A stretch of 64,000 nucleotides of DNA, from the NCBI RefSeq assembly GCF_017798005.1, contig NZ_CP072548.1, positions 434,001 to 498,000 on the forward strand, given 5' to 3'. Source of the DNA: Aggregatibacter sp. 2125159857. Its GTDB lineage: Bacteria; Pseudomonadota; Gammaproteobacteria; Enterobacterales; Pasteurellaceae. Shown here piece after piece: positions 18,293 through 27,283 of the stretch. How positions within the stretch are numbered: position 1 is the stretch's first letter; each line of letters starts with the position of its first letter. The notes under the pieces are model-generated. The model worked only from the letters and a program-made list of their open reading frames with translations. It had not been told where the DNA came from and made no database searches. The position numbers were made by a program, and so were the translations under genes.

Positions 18293-19717
18293 ATGACGCA
18301 AAAACTACATATTAAAACTTGGGGCTGCCAGATGAACGAGTACGATTCATCTAAGATGGCGGATTTATTACACAGCACACACGGTTTGGAACTTACCGAA
18401 GTGCCGGAAGAAGCGGATGTTTTATTGTTAAATACCTGTTCCATTCGTGAAAAAGCACAGGAAAAAGTCTTCCATCAATTAGGTCGTTGGAAAGAATTAA
18501 AGAAAAATAACCCGAATTTATTGATTGGCGTAGGCGGTTGTGTGGCATCGCAGGAAGGCGAACATATTCGCACTCGTGCGCCTTATGTGGATATTGTTTT
18601 TGGGCCGCAAACGTTGCATCGTTTGCCTGAAATGATCAACCAAATCCGCGGTGGGAAAAGCTCCGTTGTAGATATTAGCTTCCCGGAAATTGAGAAGTTT
18701 GACTGTTTGCCGGAGCCTCGTGCTGAAGGCCCAACAGCGTTCGTTTCTATTATGGAAGGCTGTAATAAATATTGCACTTATTGTGTAGTGCCTTATACCC
18801 GTGGCGAGGAAGTCAGCCGTCCGGTAGATGATATTTTATTTGAAATTGCGCAGTTAGCCGCACAGGGAGTGCGTGAAGTAAACTTGCTTGGTCAAAACGT
18901 GAATGCTTATCGTGGGCCGACATTTGACGGTGAAATTTGTACCTTTGCGGAATTATTGCGTTTAGTCGCTGCCATTGATGGTATTGACCGCTTACGTTTT
19001 ACCACGAGCCATCCAATCGAATTTACCGATGATATTATCGATGTGTATCGTGATACCCCGGAGCTCGTGAGTTTCCTTCATTTGCCGGTGCAATCCGGTT
19101 CAGACCGTGTGTTAACCATGATGAAACGCGGACATACAGCGCTTGAATACAAATCCATTATTCGCAAACTAAAAGCGGTACGTCCGAATATTCAAATCAG
19201 TTCTGACTTCATTGTAGGCTTCCCGGGGGAAACCAATGAAGATTTCGAGCAGACCATGAATTTGATCGCCCAAGTGAACTTCGACATGAGTTTTAGCTTC
19301 ATTTATTCTGCCCGTCCTGGTACACCAGCGGCAGATTACCCTGACGATGTCACCGAAGACGAGAAAAAACAACGTTTATATTTGTTGCAACAACGTATCA
19401 ATAACCAAGCGGCACAATTCAGCCGTGCGATGTTAGGCACGGAGCAACGTGTATTAGTGGAAGGTCCGTCCAAGAAAGATATTATGGAATTAACCGGACG
19501 TACGGAAACCAACCGCATTGTGAATTTCCAAGGCACGCCGGAAATGATCGGGAAATTTGTCGACATTAAAATCACGGATGTATTCACGAACTCCTTACGT
19601 GGTGAAGTGGTGCGCACCGAAGATCAAATGGGCTTACGTGTGTTGCAATCGCCACAAATGGTAATTAACCGCACCCGTAAAGAAGATGAGCTGGGTGTAG
19701 GCCGTTACACCGGCTAA
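18293..19717 (+). CDS. miaB: tRNA-2-methylthio-N6-dimethylallyladenosine synthase MiaB
   Basis: MiaB (474 residues) is a radical SAM methylthiotransferase that adds the 2-methylthio group to i6A37 of tRNAs. The N-terminal cluster cysteines lie in [23 protein letters not shown] and GGCVASQEG. The radical SAM CxxxCxxC is in [18 protein letters not shown] (near residue 155), and a C-terminal TRAM domain ends the protein. It is monocistronic, with a terminator shared with the convergent priC gene. Confidence 0.98.
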   Translation: MTQKLHIKTWGCQMNEYDSSKMADLLHSTHGLELTEVPEEADVLLLNTCSIREKAQEKVFHQLGRWKELKKNNPNLLIGVGGCVASQEGEHIRTRAPYVDIVFGPQTLHRLPEMINQIRGGKSSVVDISFPEIEKFDCLPEPRAEGPTAFVSIMEGCNKYCTYCVVPYTRGEEVSRPVDDILFEIAQLAAQGVREVNLLGQNVNAYRGPTFDGEICTFAELLRLVAAIDGIDRLRFTTSHPIEFTDDIIDVYRDTPELVSFLHLPVQSGSDRVLTMMKRGHTALEYKSIIRKLKAVRPNIQISSDFIVGFPGETNEDFEQTMNLIAQVNFDMSFSFIYSARPGTPAADYPDDVTEDEKKQRLYLLQQRINNQAAQFSRAMLGTEQRVLVEGPSKKDIMELTGRTETNRIVNFQGTPEMIGKFVDIKITDVFTNSLRGEVVRTEDQMGLRVLQSPQMVINRTRKEDELGVGRYTG

Positions 19718-19734
19718 TTTATCTGTTCGGAATG

Positions 19735-19765
19735 AAAAAACCTCGCGATTTTGGCGAGGTTTTTT
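19735..19765. terminator. Bidirectional terminator between miaB and priC
   Basis: AAAAAACCTCGC and GCGAGGTTTTTT form a 12-bp stem with a seven-base loop. A tracts on the left and T tracts on the right let it serve both convergent genes. Confidence 0.92.
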
Positions 19766-19772
19766 ATTGCGA

Positions 19773-20345
19773 CTATTTTTGCTTTTCGAGGAAAATTAAA
19801 TATTCCTCTAACATTTCGATGGCTTCCAAGCAACGGGCGCGACGTTGTTCTAGTTGTTCCAGTTTTAATCGGTTAAATGGAAGTCCCTCTCTCTGCGCTT
19901 CACTTAAACTGTCTTGCTCGTGCTGAATTTTCTCATTAAAAGACGCTAAATATTCATAATATTTTGCCAAGCGCTCGCGCGGTGGCAGGCTGTGTACGGG
20001 ATGTTGACGTTTATTTTGCGGTTTATTTTCTTCTTTATCTTTAACGGGAAAGAGTTGCGCATTTTGCTGTTGACGCGTTAAGGCATCCGAAAGTGCGGTG
20101 CATTGTGCGGATAGTTTTTGCGTGTAAAACTGCCAGGCTTCAATGTTATCCCTTTCAATCTGTTCAAGCTGCATAAGAGAGTGTTCGATCTGCGCAAAAT
20201 AAAATGCCGTTTTTTGCCAATTTTCCGTAAACAGATTGGGTGAAAATTTGGCATAAACAATCTCTTCTTTTTGCGTGGCGTAACGCGCGAAGAAATCCTG
20301 GAAACTTTGTTTTAAGCGTTGGGTGGAAATGTTGTTCATAGCCAT
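19773..20345 (-). CDS. priC: Primosomal replication protein PriC (N'')
   Basis: PriC helps reload DnaB at stalled replication forks. The protein is highly charged and helical. It has the family N-terminus (MNNISTQRLKQSFQDFFARY), a central coiled coil (LSAQCTALSDALTRQQQN) and a C-terminal RLKLEQLEQRRARCLEAIEMLEEYL helix. The open frame begins at 20393, but those codons lie in the terminator of the upstream gene, so I place the start at the ATG at 20345 (190 residues); the ATG at 20339 is equally possible. No strong ribosome binding site is visible. Confidence 0.8.
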   Translation of the reverse strand: MAMNNISTQRLKQSFQDFFARYATQKEEIVYAKFSPNLFTENWQKTAFYFAQIEHSLMQLEQIERDNIEAWQFYTQKLSAQCTALSDALTRQQQNAQLFPVKDKEENKPQNKRQHPVHSLPPRERLAKYYEYLASFNEKIQHEQDSLSEAQREGLPFNRLKLEQLEQRRARCLEAIEMLEEYLIFLEKQK

Positions 20346-20349
20346 AAAA

Positions 20350-20397
20350 AAGCAAAAGTGCGATGGAAAATTGATGTGTTTTTCCGACCGCACTTTT
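20350..20397 (-). terminator. Terminator downstream of the putative histidine transporter
   Basis: On the minus strand AAAAGTGCGGTCGGAAAAA pairs imperfectly with TTTTTCCATCGCACTTTT, followed by GCTTTTTT. The right-hand uptake signal carries a mismatch (GCGATG for GCGGTC). It lies between the transporter gene and priC and reaches almost to the priC start. Confidence 0.65.
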
Positions 20398-20401
20398 AGG
20401 G

Positions 20402-21751
20402 TTAGAGAGTCATTGCTGCAAGCCAGCCAAAGGCTAACAACGGAATGTTATAGTGAATGAAGGTAGGTACAACAGAATCCCAAATGTGGTCGTGTTTACC
20501 ATCCATATTCAAACCGGATGTTGGCCCTAAGGTTGAGTCGGAAGCCGGTGAACCCGCATCACCTAATGCTGCCGCAACGCCCACGATAGACACGGTGGCA
20601 AGTGGGGAGAAGCCGAAAGACAAACAAAGCGGTACATAAATCGAGGTGATGATTGGCACCGTAGAGAAGGAAGAGCCGATCCCCATGGTGATCAACAAGC
20701 CGACGAATAACATTAAGAACGCTGCAAGTCCTTTACTTTGTAAGCCTTGCCCTAACGCTTGTACTAAGTCTGTTACGCCACTGGTGGTATTAATCACATT
20801 AGCGAAGCCGGACGCGGCGATCATCACAAAGCCGATCATGGCCATTAAGCGTAAGCCTTGTTGGAAAATGTCGTTGCTTTCTTTGAGCTTGAAGATACCA
20901 AACACGGCAAAAATGATTAAACCGACCAAACCACCGATGATAGTAGAGCTTGTGACTAATTGCGTGGTGAAGGTTGCTACAATCGCAACAAGACTTGCGG
21001 TGATTTGTTTTGGTGTAATGTTAGCAATGTGTTGCTCAATGTCTTGCGTTGTCGGTTCTGCTGTAGTGACGCTGTATTCACGCGGTTTGCGATAAGTGAT
21101 AAACACGGCAGTCAATAAACCTAAAATCATCCCGGTTACCGGAATCATCATGGCAAGGGAAACTTCACTGACGGTTGTTTGTAACCCCAATGGCGCACCG
21201 ACATGATTAATATTTTTCACCAAAACGCTTTCGATAAAGATTTTACCGAAACCCACCGGTAATAACATATAGGTGGCGGTTAAACCGAAAGTGAGGACGC
21301 AAGCCACGGCGCGACGGTCAATTTTCAGTTTGTTGAACACGGTAAGTAGAGGTGGAACCACAATAGGAATAAACGCAATGTGCACCGGTAGCAGGTTTTG
21401 TGAGGAAATTGAGAACAAGACCAAAATCCCTAATAAGGCATACTTGAACATGGCAATCCCATTGGCAGAGGGGGTTTTGTTCATGCGGGTAATCACTTTA
21501 TAGGCAAGTAAATCAGTGATGCCGGATTTGGAGATGGCAATGGCAAAGGCACCGAGCATGGCATAGTTCATTGCCACTTCAGCACCACCGCCGAGGCCAC
21601 CGGTAAAGGTTTCAATGGTTTTTGTGAGTCCTAGATTACCAATTAAACCTGCGGTGAGGGCAGAAATAACCAAGGCTATGACCACGTTAATTCGCAGCAA
21701 GCTGAGAACTAGCAAGACCGCGATAGAAATAACAACTGGGTTAGTAAGCAT
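20402..21751 (-). CDS. NhaC/YuiF-type transporter, putative histidine transporter
   Basis: This is a 449-residue polytopic inner membrane protein with about eleven or twelve helices. Family blocks include MNYAMLGAFAIAISKSGITDLL and the C-terminal GVAAALGDAGSPASDSTLGPTSGLN. It belongs to the Na+/H+ antiporter (NhaC-like, YuiF) superfamily, where annotation as an antiporter is only by similarity. About 250 bases upstream lies a leader peptide with five consecutive histidines followed by alternative hairpins. The gene is therefore controlled by histidine supply, and the product is best read as a histidine (or precursor) importer. Comparative studies have made the same proposal for Pasteurellaceae YuiF homologues. 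Substrate is inferred from regulation, not from sequence. Confidence 0.82.
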   Translation of the reverse strand: MLTNPVVISIAVLLVLSLLRINVVIALVISALTAGLIGNLGLTKTIETFTGGLGGGAEVAMNYAMLGAFAIAISKSGITDLLAYKVITRMNKTPSANGIAMFKYALLGILVLFSISSQNLLPVHIAFIPIVVPPLLTVFNKLKIDRRAVACVLTFGLTATYMLLPVGFGKIFIESVLVKNINHVGAPLGLQTTVSEVSLAMMIPVTGMILGLLTAVFITYRKPREYSVTTAEPTTQDIEQHIANITPKQITASLVAIVATFTTQLVTSSTIIGGLVGLIIFAVFGIFKLKESNDIFQQGLRLMAMIGFVMIAASGFANVINTTSGVTDLVQALGQGLQSKGLAAFLMLFVGLLITMGIGSSFSTVPIITSIYVPLCLSFGFSPLATVSIVGVAAALGDAGSPASDSTLGPTSGLNMDGKHDHIWDSVVPTFIHYNIPLLAFGWLAAMTL

Positions 21752-21851
21752 TTTTTTGTCCTTATGATTTAAGTTATTGATAATTTACTAGAGAAATAAA
21801 ATTTGTCTAATAAAATCATAGATTAATTTCTAAGGCATTTATTTTTACGGT

Positions 21852-21893
21852 AAAAAAACAAACCCCTCGAAAGTCAACTTCCGAGGGGCTTAA
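21852..21893 (-). terminator. Histidine attenuator terminator (segments 3:4)
   Basis: On the minus strand AAGCCCCTCGGAAG pairs with CTTTCGAGGGGTTT around a short loop, and a run of T residues follows. It is a rho-independent terminator placed between the histidine leader peptide and the transporter. Its 5' arm (CTCGGAAGT) can instead pair with the 3' arm of the preceding hairpin. Confidence 0.88.
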
Positions 21894-21917
21894 AGGGATA
21901 GCGTTTTATTCGTGCCT

Positions 21918-21939
21918 GCTCGGAAGTCATCTTCCAAGC
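21918..21939 (-). promoter_or_regulatory. Histidine attenuator pause hairpin (segments 1:2)
   Basis: On the minus strand GCTTGGAAG and CTTCCGAGC form a hairpin with an ATGA loop just after the leader stop codon. Its 3' arm, ACTTCCGAG, is an exact complement of CTCGGAAGT in the terminator's 5' arm. The antiterminator 2:3 is therefore mutually exclusive with both 1:2 and 3:4, the classical attenuation layout. Confidence 0.85.
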
Positions 21940-21958
21940 ACACCAAATACCTGAAAGA

Positions 21959-22003
21959 TCATTCAGTTACGTGGTGATGATGGTGACGACGAATAAAGCG
22001 CAT
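21959..22003 (-). CDS. Histidine leader peptide (HisL-like), 14 aa
   Basis: The 14-codon frame encodes MRFIRRHHHHHVTE, with five consecutive histidine codons (CAC CAT CAT CAC CAC). AGGAG (22012-22016 on the complement) lies eight bases before the ATG. It is followed by a pause hairpin and a terminator. Scarcity of charged tRNA-His would stall the ribosome on the His codons, favour the antiterminator and allow transcription of the transporter gene. It resembles the leader of the his operon but here precedes a transporter, with no his biosynthetic gene nearby. Confidence 0.92.
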   Translation of the reverse strand: MRFIRRHHHHHVTE

Positions 22004-22240
22004 TTGGGAATCTCCTAGTGAATTGCTTTTTAAACTACTGGAAAATATTTTTTATCGCAAGTGTTTTTTCAAAAAAATGTGAAGTGCGGTCGATATTCTC
22101 GAGGTTTTTATGTTTTGAAGAAAACATACGGGAATTTGCCTCAGTGTGTTTTAGGATTTTCGCCGATATGCAATAAAACGCATACGTAACCTATTTAATT
22201 GAAAAAAACACAGTAAAAACTCACCGCACTTTTTAGAATC

Positions 22241-22775
22241 GTAGCGTGCAACTCGTTGCACGAATAAAACGCTCGTGAGGAAAATCATTTGTGCATCAAG
22301 ATGCACGCTACAATATGAAATCACGCTCCCTGTAGCGTGCAACTCATTGCACGAATAAAAATGCTCGTGAGGAAAATCATTCGTGACACGCTACGCACGA
22401 AATTGTGAATGCCTGAAAGGGCTAAATATCGTTCCGTGCGTGGTTTGGTCGTGCATCAAGATGCACGCTACAATATGAAATCACGCTCTCCGTAGCGTGC
22501 AACTTGTTGCACGAATAAAAATGCTCGTGAGGAAAATCATTCGTGACACGCTACGCACGAAATTGTGAATGCCTGAAAGGGTTAAATAATGTTCCGTGCG
22601 TGGTTTGGTCGTGCATCAAGATGCACGCTACAATATGAAATCACGCTCTCCGTAGCGTGCAACTTGTTGCACGGATAAAAACGCTCGTGAGGAAAATCAT
22701 TCGTGGCAGGCTACGCATGAAATTGTGAATTACGCATCGCGTAGGGTTTTTATAGTCAGACTTTGTTTGGCTATA
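22241..22775. repeat. Composite intergenic repeat, copy B: tandem 160-bp units
   Basis: This stretch downstream of the TonB receptor gene carries no credible gene. The palindrome GTAGCGTGCAACTTGTTGCACG starts units at 22241, 22332, 22492 and 22652. The last three are exactly 160 bases apart, and the two full units differ at about five positions. The first unit lacks about 70 bases from its middle. Each full unit holds the complement of the 95-bp block seen in copy A, with cores in both orientations. The array ends in a hairpin at 22751-22775 (TATAGTCAG...TTGGCTATA), the inverted counterpart of hairpins at 5663 and 53003. Between 22020 and 22240 I see only an uptake signal and AT-rich leader promoter DNA. 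Confidence 0.85.
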
Positions 22776-22810
22776 ATGAAAAGGATTAAGTCCAACTGAA
22801 CTTAATCCTT
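22776..22810 (-). terminator. Terminator downstream of the TonB-dependent receptor
   Basis: AAGGATTAAGT (22781-22791) and ACTTAATCCTT (22800-22810) form an 11-bp stem with an eight-base loop. On the minus strand it is followed by TTTTCATT. Confidence 0.78.
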
Positions 22811-22858
22811 CATGATGTATTGAAAAAACACGGTAAAATCTCACCGCACTTTTCAGGT

Positions 22859-24937
22859 TTAGAACGTGTAGTTTACACTTAAACGAACGTCACGACCTGG
22901 CTCAGGCAAGGTGGATACGCCTGCGCGTTGGCTGTGGCTGCGGTAGTATTTGTTGAACGCATTGTTTAATGCCAGGTTGACGTTAACGTTTTTAACCGGT
23001 TTCCAAGTTACATAGAAATCGTTCACGCCATACCCCGGACGTTTGGTGGTGGTTGCTCCGCCGCCACGGTTGTTGGTGGTGGAATCGTAGCTGGTATGTT
23101 GTACAAAGCGACCTTTCCAGCCGATTTCTACGTCAGGTTGTTCGAAACGGTAAGAGGCGCCGGTGGTCCAAGTGCGACCGATTGGAATCGCCGTGACGGT
23201 GTTGTCCACGGTTCTGCCGTCCAATTCCGGTTTGCTGTAAGCCACGCCGGCACGCAAGGTTAAGCCTTCATATTTATAGGCGGTGCCTAACTCGTAACCG
23301 TGATTTCTTAATTTGCCGGCATTTTGGATTTCATAATAACCCTGTCTGATTTGCGTAAAGGCGTGCGTGTCCTGAACGGTTTGCCAGAAATAGCTACCAT
23401 TTAAGGAAAGGCTATCAGCGAATTTATAGTTGAAACCCACTTCTGCATTGCGAGATTTTTCCGGTTTGATGTTGTTGGCGATGGAATACACGGCCGAGCC
23501 TCCTCGGCTAGCGCCTGAAGAAAGCATGATTTCGTGGAAACGCGGGCTACGGGTAGCATAGTTTAAGCTGGTATTTAAACTAAGATCATTGGTGACTTCA
23601 TAAATCAACCCTACGCTTGGATTCACACTGCCTTTCTTGGATTTTGAACCGTCCATGGCACGGAAATTGAAGTGATCGTAACGCAAACCGGTGGTTAAGG
23701 TGAATGCGCCTAAGCCCCAAATGCCCTCTGTGTAAACACCGACTTCACGTTTCTTTTGAGTCTTCATTTGGATGCCGTTTTGTACGGTAAGAGAATTCGG
23801 TTTACCTTCTTGATCGCGGTAATTGACACCGTATTTGATTAAGTGAGATTCACCGATAGGTGAATCCAAGTTTACGTTGGCGCCATTGGCAATTAAACGG
23901 ATTCTGGAACGTTCGCTCGGCTCTTCACGGCTAATTACACTGCGCCACACATTGACCTTGGCATTGCTGATAAAGCCCATGTTTTGCCCTGTCCATTCAA
24001 TTTTGCTGGTGTCATTGGTGGTGATGCGATAGCGAGGGGCGTTATTTGCCGTATTCGGAATTTTGTTGCCATCGCGATCTAAAACATACCAAGTATTCCC
24101 TTCTCGGTTTAACGTATAGCCGTTTGCACGCTGTTCTTTTGTGAGTGCCGGTGGGTTGCCATTTCGTCCATTTGCCGTTAGCCAATCCTGTGAAAAGTCA
24201 AATTCTTCACGAAGTGCACGAACGCCATAATGACGTTCTTGACGATGACTTAATTCAATTCGGTGATCTTCATTCAAATCTGCGCCAACTTTTGCTAATA
24301 AGCCCCGTTGACCTAATGCACTATTTTTGATTTTGTAGCCGTTGCCTGCTTTATACTCGCTTTCTTTGACCCAGTTACCGGAAATTAACGCATCCATCAT
24401 ACCGGCGCGTGAATAAACGGTTGCGCCTTTGCTCCAGCCTTTGTTTGAGCTCACGCCGGCATTTAGTTTAAAACCAACGTCTTGACCTTCTTTCAGCAAG
24501 TCTTTTGCGCTCACGGTTTCCGCAACGATTGCACCGCTGGTTGCACCGATGCCGGCACTGGCGGATCCTGTGCCTTTTTGTACGCTGACTTTCTTCAATA
24601 GTGCCGGATCAAAGATGAAACGACCTTGATGGTGGAAAAGTTGAGCATCGGTATAAGCATCATCCACTTTTACATCCACTTGATCTTGCCCCATCCCACG
24701 AATGGTAAACCACTGTGATGTGCCGCGACCGCCACCGAAGTTAATCGCCGGTTCGTCTTTCAATAAACCTTTTAATTCGGTTTCCGTGCTGCGATTAATG
24801 GATTCCGTTGTAATCACATTGGTTTTACTTTTTGCACCGGTATTTTCAGACACCACGTTAATCACGTCTAAGTTGTCCGCATAAACAGCGGTGGTAACTA
24901 ACATTGCGAGGGGAAGCAAGGAAAAATGTTTGCGCAT
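22859..24937 (-). CDS. TonB-dependent outer membrane receptor
   Basis: This outer membrane protein (692 residues with this start) imports an iron or metal complex using energy from TonB. A signal peptide (MRKHFSLLPLAMLVTTAVYA) is followed by a TonB-box-like segment (NLDVINVVS), a plug domain (about 40-160, with FTIRGMGQDQVDVKVDDAYTD) and a 22-strand barrel ending in a C-terminal Phe (RDVRLSVNYTF). The open frame extends 50 codons upstream, but ATG 24937 with AGGAG before it fits the signal peptide. The ligand is uncertain: heme, hemoglobin or a siderophore are the candidates. A Fur-like palindrome lies upstream, supporting iron regulation. Confidence 0.9.
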   Translation of the reverse strand: MRKHFSLLPLAMLVTTAVYADNLDVINVVSENTGAKSKTNVITTESINRSTETELKGLLKDEPAINFGGGRGTSQWFTIRGMGQDQVDVKVDDAYTDAQLFHHQGRFIFDPALLKKVSVQKGTGSASAGIGATSGAIVAETVSAKDLLKEGQDVGFKLNAGVSSNKGWSKGATVYSRAGMMDALISGNWVKESEYKAGNGYKIKNSALGQRGLLAKVGADLNEDHRIELSHRQERHYGVRALREEFDFSQDWLTANGRNGNPPALTKEQRANGYTLNREGNTWYVLDRDGNKIPNTANNAPRYRITTNDTSKIEWTGQNMGFISNAKVNVWRSVISREEPSERSRIRLIANGANVNLDSPIGESHLIKYGVNYRDQEGKPNSLTVQNGIQMKTQKKREVGVYTEGIWGLGAFTLTTGLRYDHFNFRAMDGSKSKKGSVNPSVGLIYEVTNDLSLNTSLNYATRSPRFHEIMLSSGASRGGSAVYSIANNIKPEKSRNAEVGFNYKFADSLSLNGSYFWQTVQDTHAFTQIRQGYYEIQNAGKLRNHGYELGTAYKYEGLTLRAGVAYSKPELDGRTVDNTVTAIPIGRTWTTGASYRFEQPDVEIGWKGRFVQHTSYDSTTNNRGGGATTTKRPGYGVNDFYVTWKPVKNVNVNLALNNAFNKYYRSHSQRAGVSTLPEPGRDVRLSVNYTF

Positions 24938-25015
24938 AAATGCTCCTATTCCTATAAAGGTTAATGAAAGATGAAATTTATCGCGAAGAAATTTAACGTA
25001 TTTACTTATTGTATG

Positions 25016-25033
25016 CAAATAATTCTTATTTAT
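25016..25033 (-). promoter_or_regulatory. Fur-box-like operator of the TonB receptor gene
   Basis: On the minus strand TAAATAAGAATTATTTGC contains the perfect palindrome AAATAA-GAA-TTATTT, resembling the Fur consensus of repeated AT-rich hexamers. A possible -10 (TATAAA) with TTGTCT 16 bases before it lies immediately upstream, so a bound repressor would overlap the promoter. The remaining intergenic DNA between this gene and cysS (24938-25195) shows only an uptake signal near 25080. Confidence 0.5.
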
Positions 25034-25195
25034 ATTCTCAACTATAAAATAGACAACATAAGAAAACACAACATTTTTTGACCGCACTTTATCTGCTTTT
25101 GTGGTTGGCTATGCGCATCAGGTTTCTGATTGCGCCAAAAGATGAGTTGAGTCTGGAAATTGTACGAGTGAAGTACATTTGAAATGGGAATAAAC

Positions 25196-25230
25196 AAAAA
25201 AGGAAAGTGAGTGATTCACTTTCCTTTTTG
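25196..25230 (-). terminator. Terminator downstream of cysS
   Basis: AAAGGAAAGTGA and TCACTTTCCTTT form a 12-bp stem with A and T tracts on both sides, so it could stop transcription in either direction. It lies 18 bases beyond the cysS stop. Confidence 0.85.
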
Positions 25231-25247
25231 TTTTTTAACTTATCGTC

Positions 25248-26627
25248 TTATTGTTTTCGCCAAGTGGTGCCGTTCGGACCGTCTTCTAATACAATGCCCA
25301 TTTGCGTTAAGGCGTTGCGGGCTGCATCTGCAGCCGGCCAGTCTTTGGCAGCACGGGCTTCGTTGCGTTGTTTGATGAGTCCTTCGATTTTAGCGACTTC
25401 GTCATCATCAGAGCCGGCTTGTAAAAATTGTTCAGGATCAAGCTGAAGCAAACCGAGAATGCCGGCAAGTTCGCGTAAACGCGCGGCAAGTCCGTTGGCT
25501 TTGGACATGTCTTCGGTTTTTAGTTTGTTCAATTCGCGCGCCATTTCAAATAGCACAGAAAGGGCATTTGGCGTATTGAAATCATCGTCCATTGCCTCAC
25601 GGAAGGCATCCACAAAATTTTCACCGCCAAAAGCCACCGCACTTTTATCGGTGCCGCGCAATGCGGTGTAGAGGCGTTCTAATGCGCCGTGGGCGAGATT
25701 GAGGTTTTCTTCGCTGTAATTTAATTGGCTACGGTAGTGGGCGCTGAGCAAGAAGTAGCGTACGCTTTCTGCATCGTAGTGGCTTAATACATCGCGAATC
25801 GTGAAGAAGTTGCCGAGGGATTTCGACATTTTCTCTTTATCCACCATGATCATGCCGGAATGCAGCCAGTAGTTCACATACTGGTTACCGTGGGCGCAAC
25901 AAGATTGAGCGATTTCGTTTTCATGGTGCGGGAACATCAGGTCGGAGCCACCACCGTGAATGTCAAAATGTTCGCCAAGTTGTTTGCTGTTCATGGCGGA
26001 ACATTCAATGTGCCAGCCCGGGCGACCTTTGCCCCAAGGCGAATCCCAACTTGGTTCGTTTGGTTTGGACATTTTCCACAACACGAAATCCATTGGGTTT
26101 TTCTTGATTTCATTGATTTCGATACGTGCGCCCGCTTGTAATTGTTCTAAATCTTGGCGGGATAATTTGCCGTATTCTTTGAAACTTTCCACATCAAACA
26201 TCACATCGCCGTTGTCTGCCACATAAGCATGTCCGCGCTGAATCAGTTTTTCAACAAGGGCAATAATTTCAGGAATGTGATGGGTTGCACGTGGTTCAAA
26301 GTCAGGACGCAAAATGTTCAGGGCATCAAAATCCTTGTACATTTCCACGACCATGCGATCGACGAGTTGATCGCAGGTTTCTTTGTTTTCTAAGGCGCGT
26401 TTAATGATTTTGTCGTCCACGTCAGTGATGTTGCGTACATAGGTTAACTCGTAGCCTAAATAGCGTAAGTAACGTGCGACAACATCAAAACACACAAAGG
26501 TGCGTCCATGCCCGATATGGCAGAGATCGTAAACGGTTACGCCGCAAACATACATGCCGATTTTGCCTGCATGAATCGGTTTAAAAATTTCTTTTTCGCG
26601 AGTAAGAGTATTGAAAAGTTTTAACAT
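25248..26627 (-). CDS. cysS: Cysteinyl-tRNA synthetase
   Basis: CysS (459 residues; E. coli 461) charges tRNA-Cys. It shows the HIGH motif in [13 protein letters not shown] (near residue 35), the zinc-binding cysteine in GMYVCGVT near residue 28, and KMSKS in [14 protein letters not shown] (near 267). The open frame extends ten codons further upstream, but [10 protein letters not shown] at 26627 is the family start. It diverges from ppiB. Confidence 0.97.
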   Translation of the reverse strand: MLKLFNTLTREKEIFKPIHAGKIGMYVCGVTVYDLCHIGHGRTFVCFDVVARYLRYLGYELTYVRNITDVDDKIIKRALENKETCDQLVDRMVVEMYKDFDALNILRPDFEPRATHHIPEIIALVEKLIQRGHAYVADNGDVMFDVESFKEYGKLSRQDLEQLQAGARIEINEIKKNPMDFVLWKMSKPNEPSWDSPWGKGRPGWHIECSAMNSKQLGEHFDIHGGGSDLMFPHHENEIAQSCCAHGNQYVNYWLHSGMIMVDKEKMSKSLGNFFTIRDVLSHYDAESVRYFLLSAHYRSQLNYSEENLNLAHGALERLYTALRGTDKSAVAFGGENFVDAFREAMDDDFNTPNALSVLFEMARELNKLKTEDMSKANGLAARLRELAGILGLLQLDPEQFLQAGSDDDEVAKIEGLIKQRNEARAAKDWPAADAARNALTQMGIVLEDGPNGTTWRKQ

Positions 26628-26726
26628 ATTGGGATCCAAATCTTTTTGAAAACGCACCGCACTTTATGGCGATTTGGGGCGGATTATGGAATAATGACGC
26701 TCTTTAATTCGTATAGGAAAAGCACA

Positions 26727-27239
26727 ATGATTACACTACACACTAATTTCGGCGACATTAAAATTGCCTTAAATCATGAGAAAGCACCGGTAACGGCAGA
26801 AAACTTCTTAACTTATTGTAAAAATGGGTTTTATGATAACACAATTTTCCACCGCGTGATTGACGGTTTTATGATCCAAGGCGGTGGCATGGAAAGCGGT
26901 ATGCGCGAGAAAGCGACTAACGCACCGATTAAAAATGAAGCGAACAACCGTTTAAGCAACAAGCGCGGCACCATCGCCATGGCGCGTACTTCTGATCCGC
27001 ATTCTGCGACGGCGCAATTCTTCATTAATGTGGCGGATAACACCTTCTTGGATTACCGTTCAAAAGAAATGTTTGGCAAAGAAGTGGTACAAGAGTGGGG
27101 CTACGCGGTATTTGGCGAAGTGGTTGAAGGCATGGATGTCGTGGACAAAATCAAAGGTGTGAAAACCGGCAACAAAGGTTTCCATCAAGACGTGCCGAAT
27201 GAAGATGTGGTGATTACCTCTGTTACTGTTGACGAATAA
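26727..27239 (+). CDS. ppiB: Peptidyl-prolyl cis-trans isomerase B (cyclophilin)
   Basis: PpiB (170 residues) is the cytoplasmic cyclophilin that speeds proline isomerisation. Core motifs are [14 protein letters not shown] and the block [24 protein letters not shown]. The N-terminus [13 protein letters not shown] is typical and is preceded by AGGAAA. The longer open frame starting at 26646 is rejected because it reads through the upstream promoter region. Its gene pair with divergent cysS is conserved in enteric bacteria too. Confidence 0.97.
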   Translation: MITLHTNFGDIKIALNHEKAPVTAENFLTYCKNGFYDNTIFHRVIDGFMIQGGGMESGMREKATNAPIKNEANNRLSNKRGTIAMARTSDPHSATAQFFINVADNTFLDYRSKEMFGKEVVQEWGYAVFGEVVEGMDVVDKIKGVKTGNKGFHQDVPNEDVVITSVTVDE

Positions 27240-27245
27240 GACTAT

Positions 27246-27275
27246 GGGCAACTCATTGAGTTGCCTGATTTTTTT
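27246..27275 (+). terminator. Terminator downstream of ppiB
   Basis: GGCAACTC and GAGTTGCC form an 8-bp stem with a three-base loop, then TGATTTTTTT follows. It lies just before yjjV. Confidence 0.8.
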
Positions 27276-27283
27276 AGATTGAT

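Noticed and set aside
20646..21095. Plus-strand frame of 149 codons inside the transporter gene
   Set aside because: It is the shadow of hydrophobic codons of the membrane protein on the other strand.
22151..22844. Two short minus-strand frames (22151-22342 and 22641-22844) near the tandem array
   Set aside because: They cross repeat units and terminator DNA and show no protein family features.
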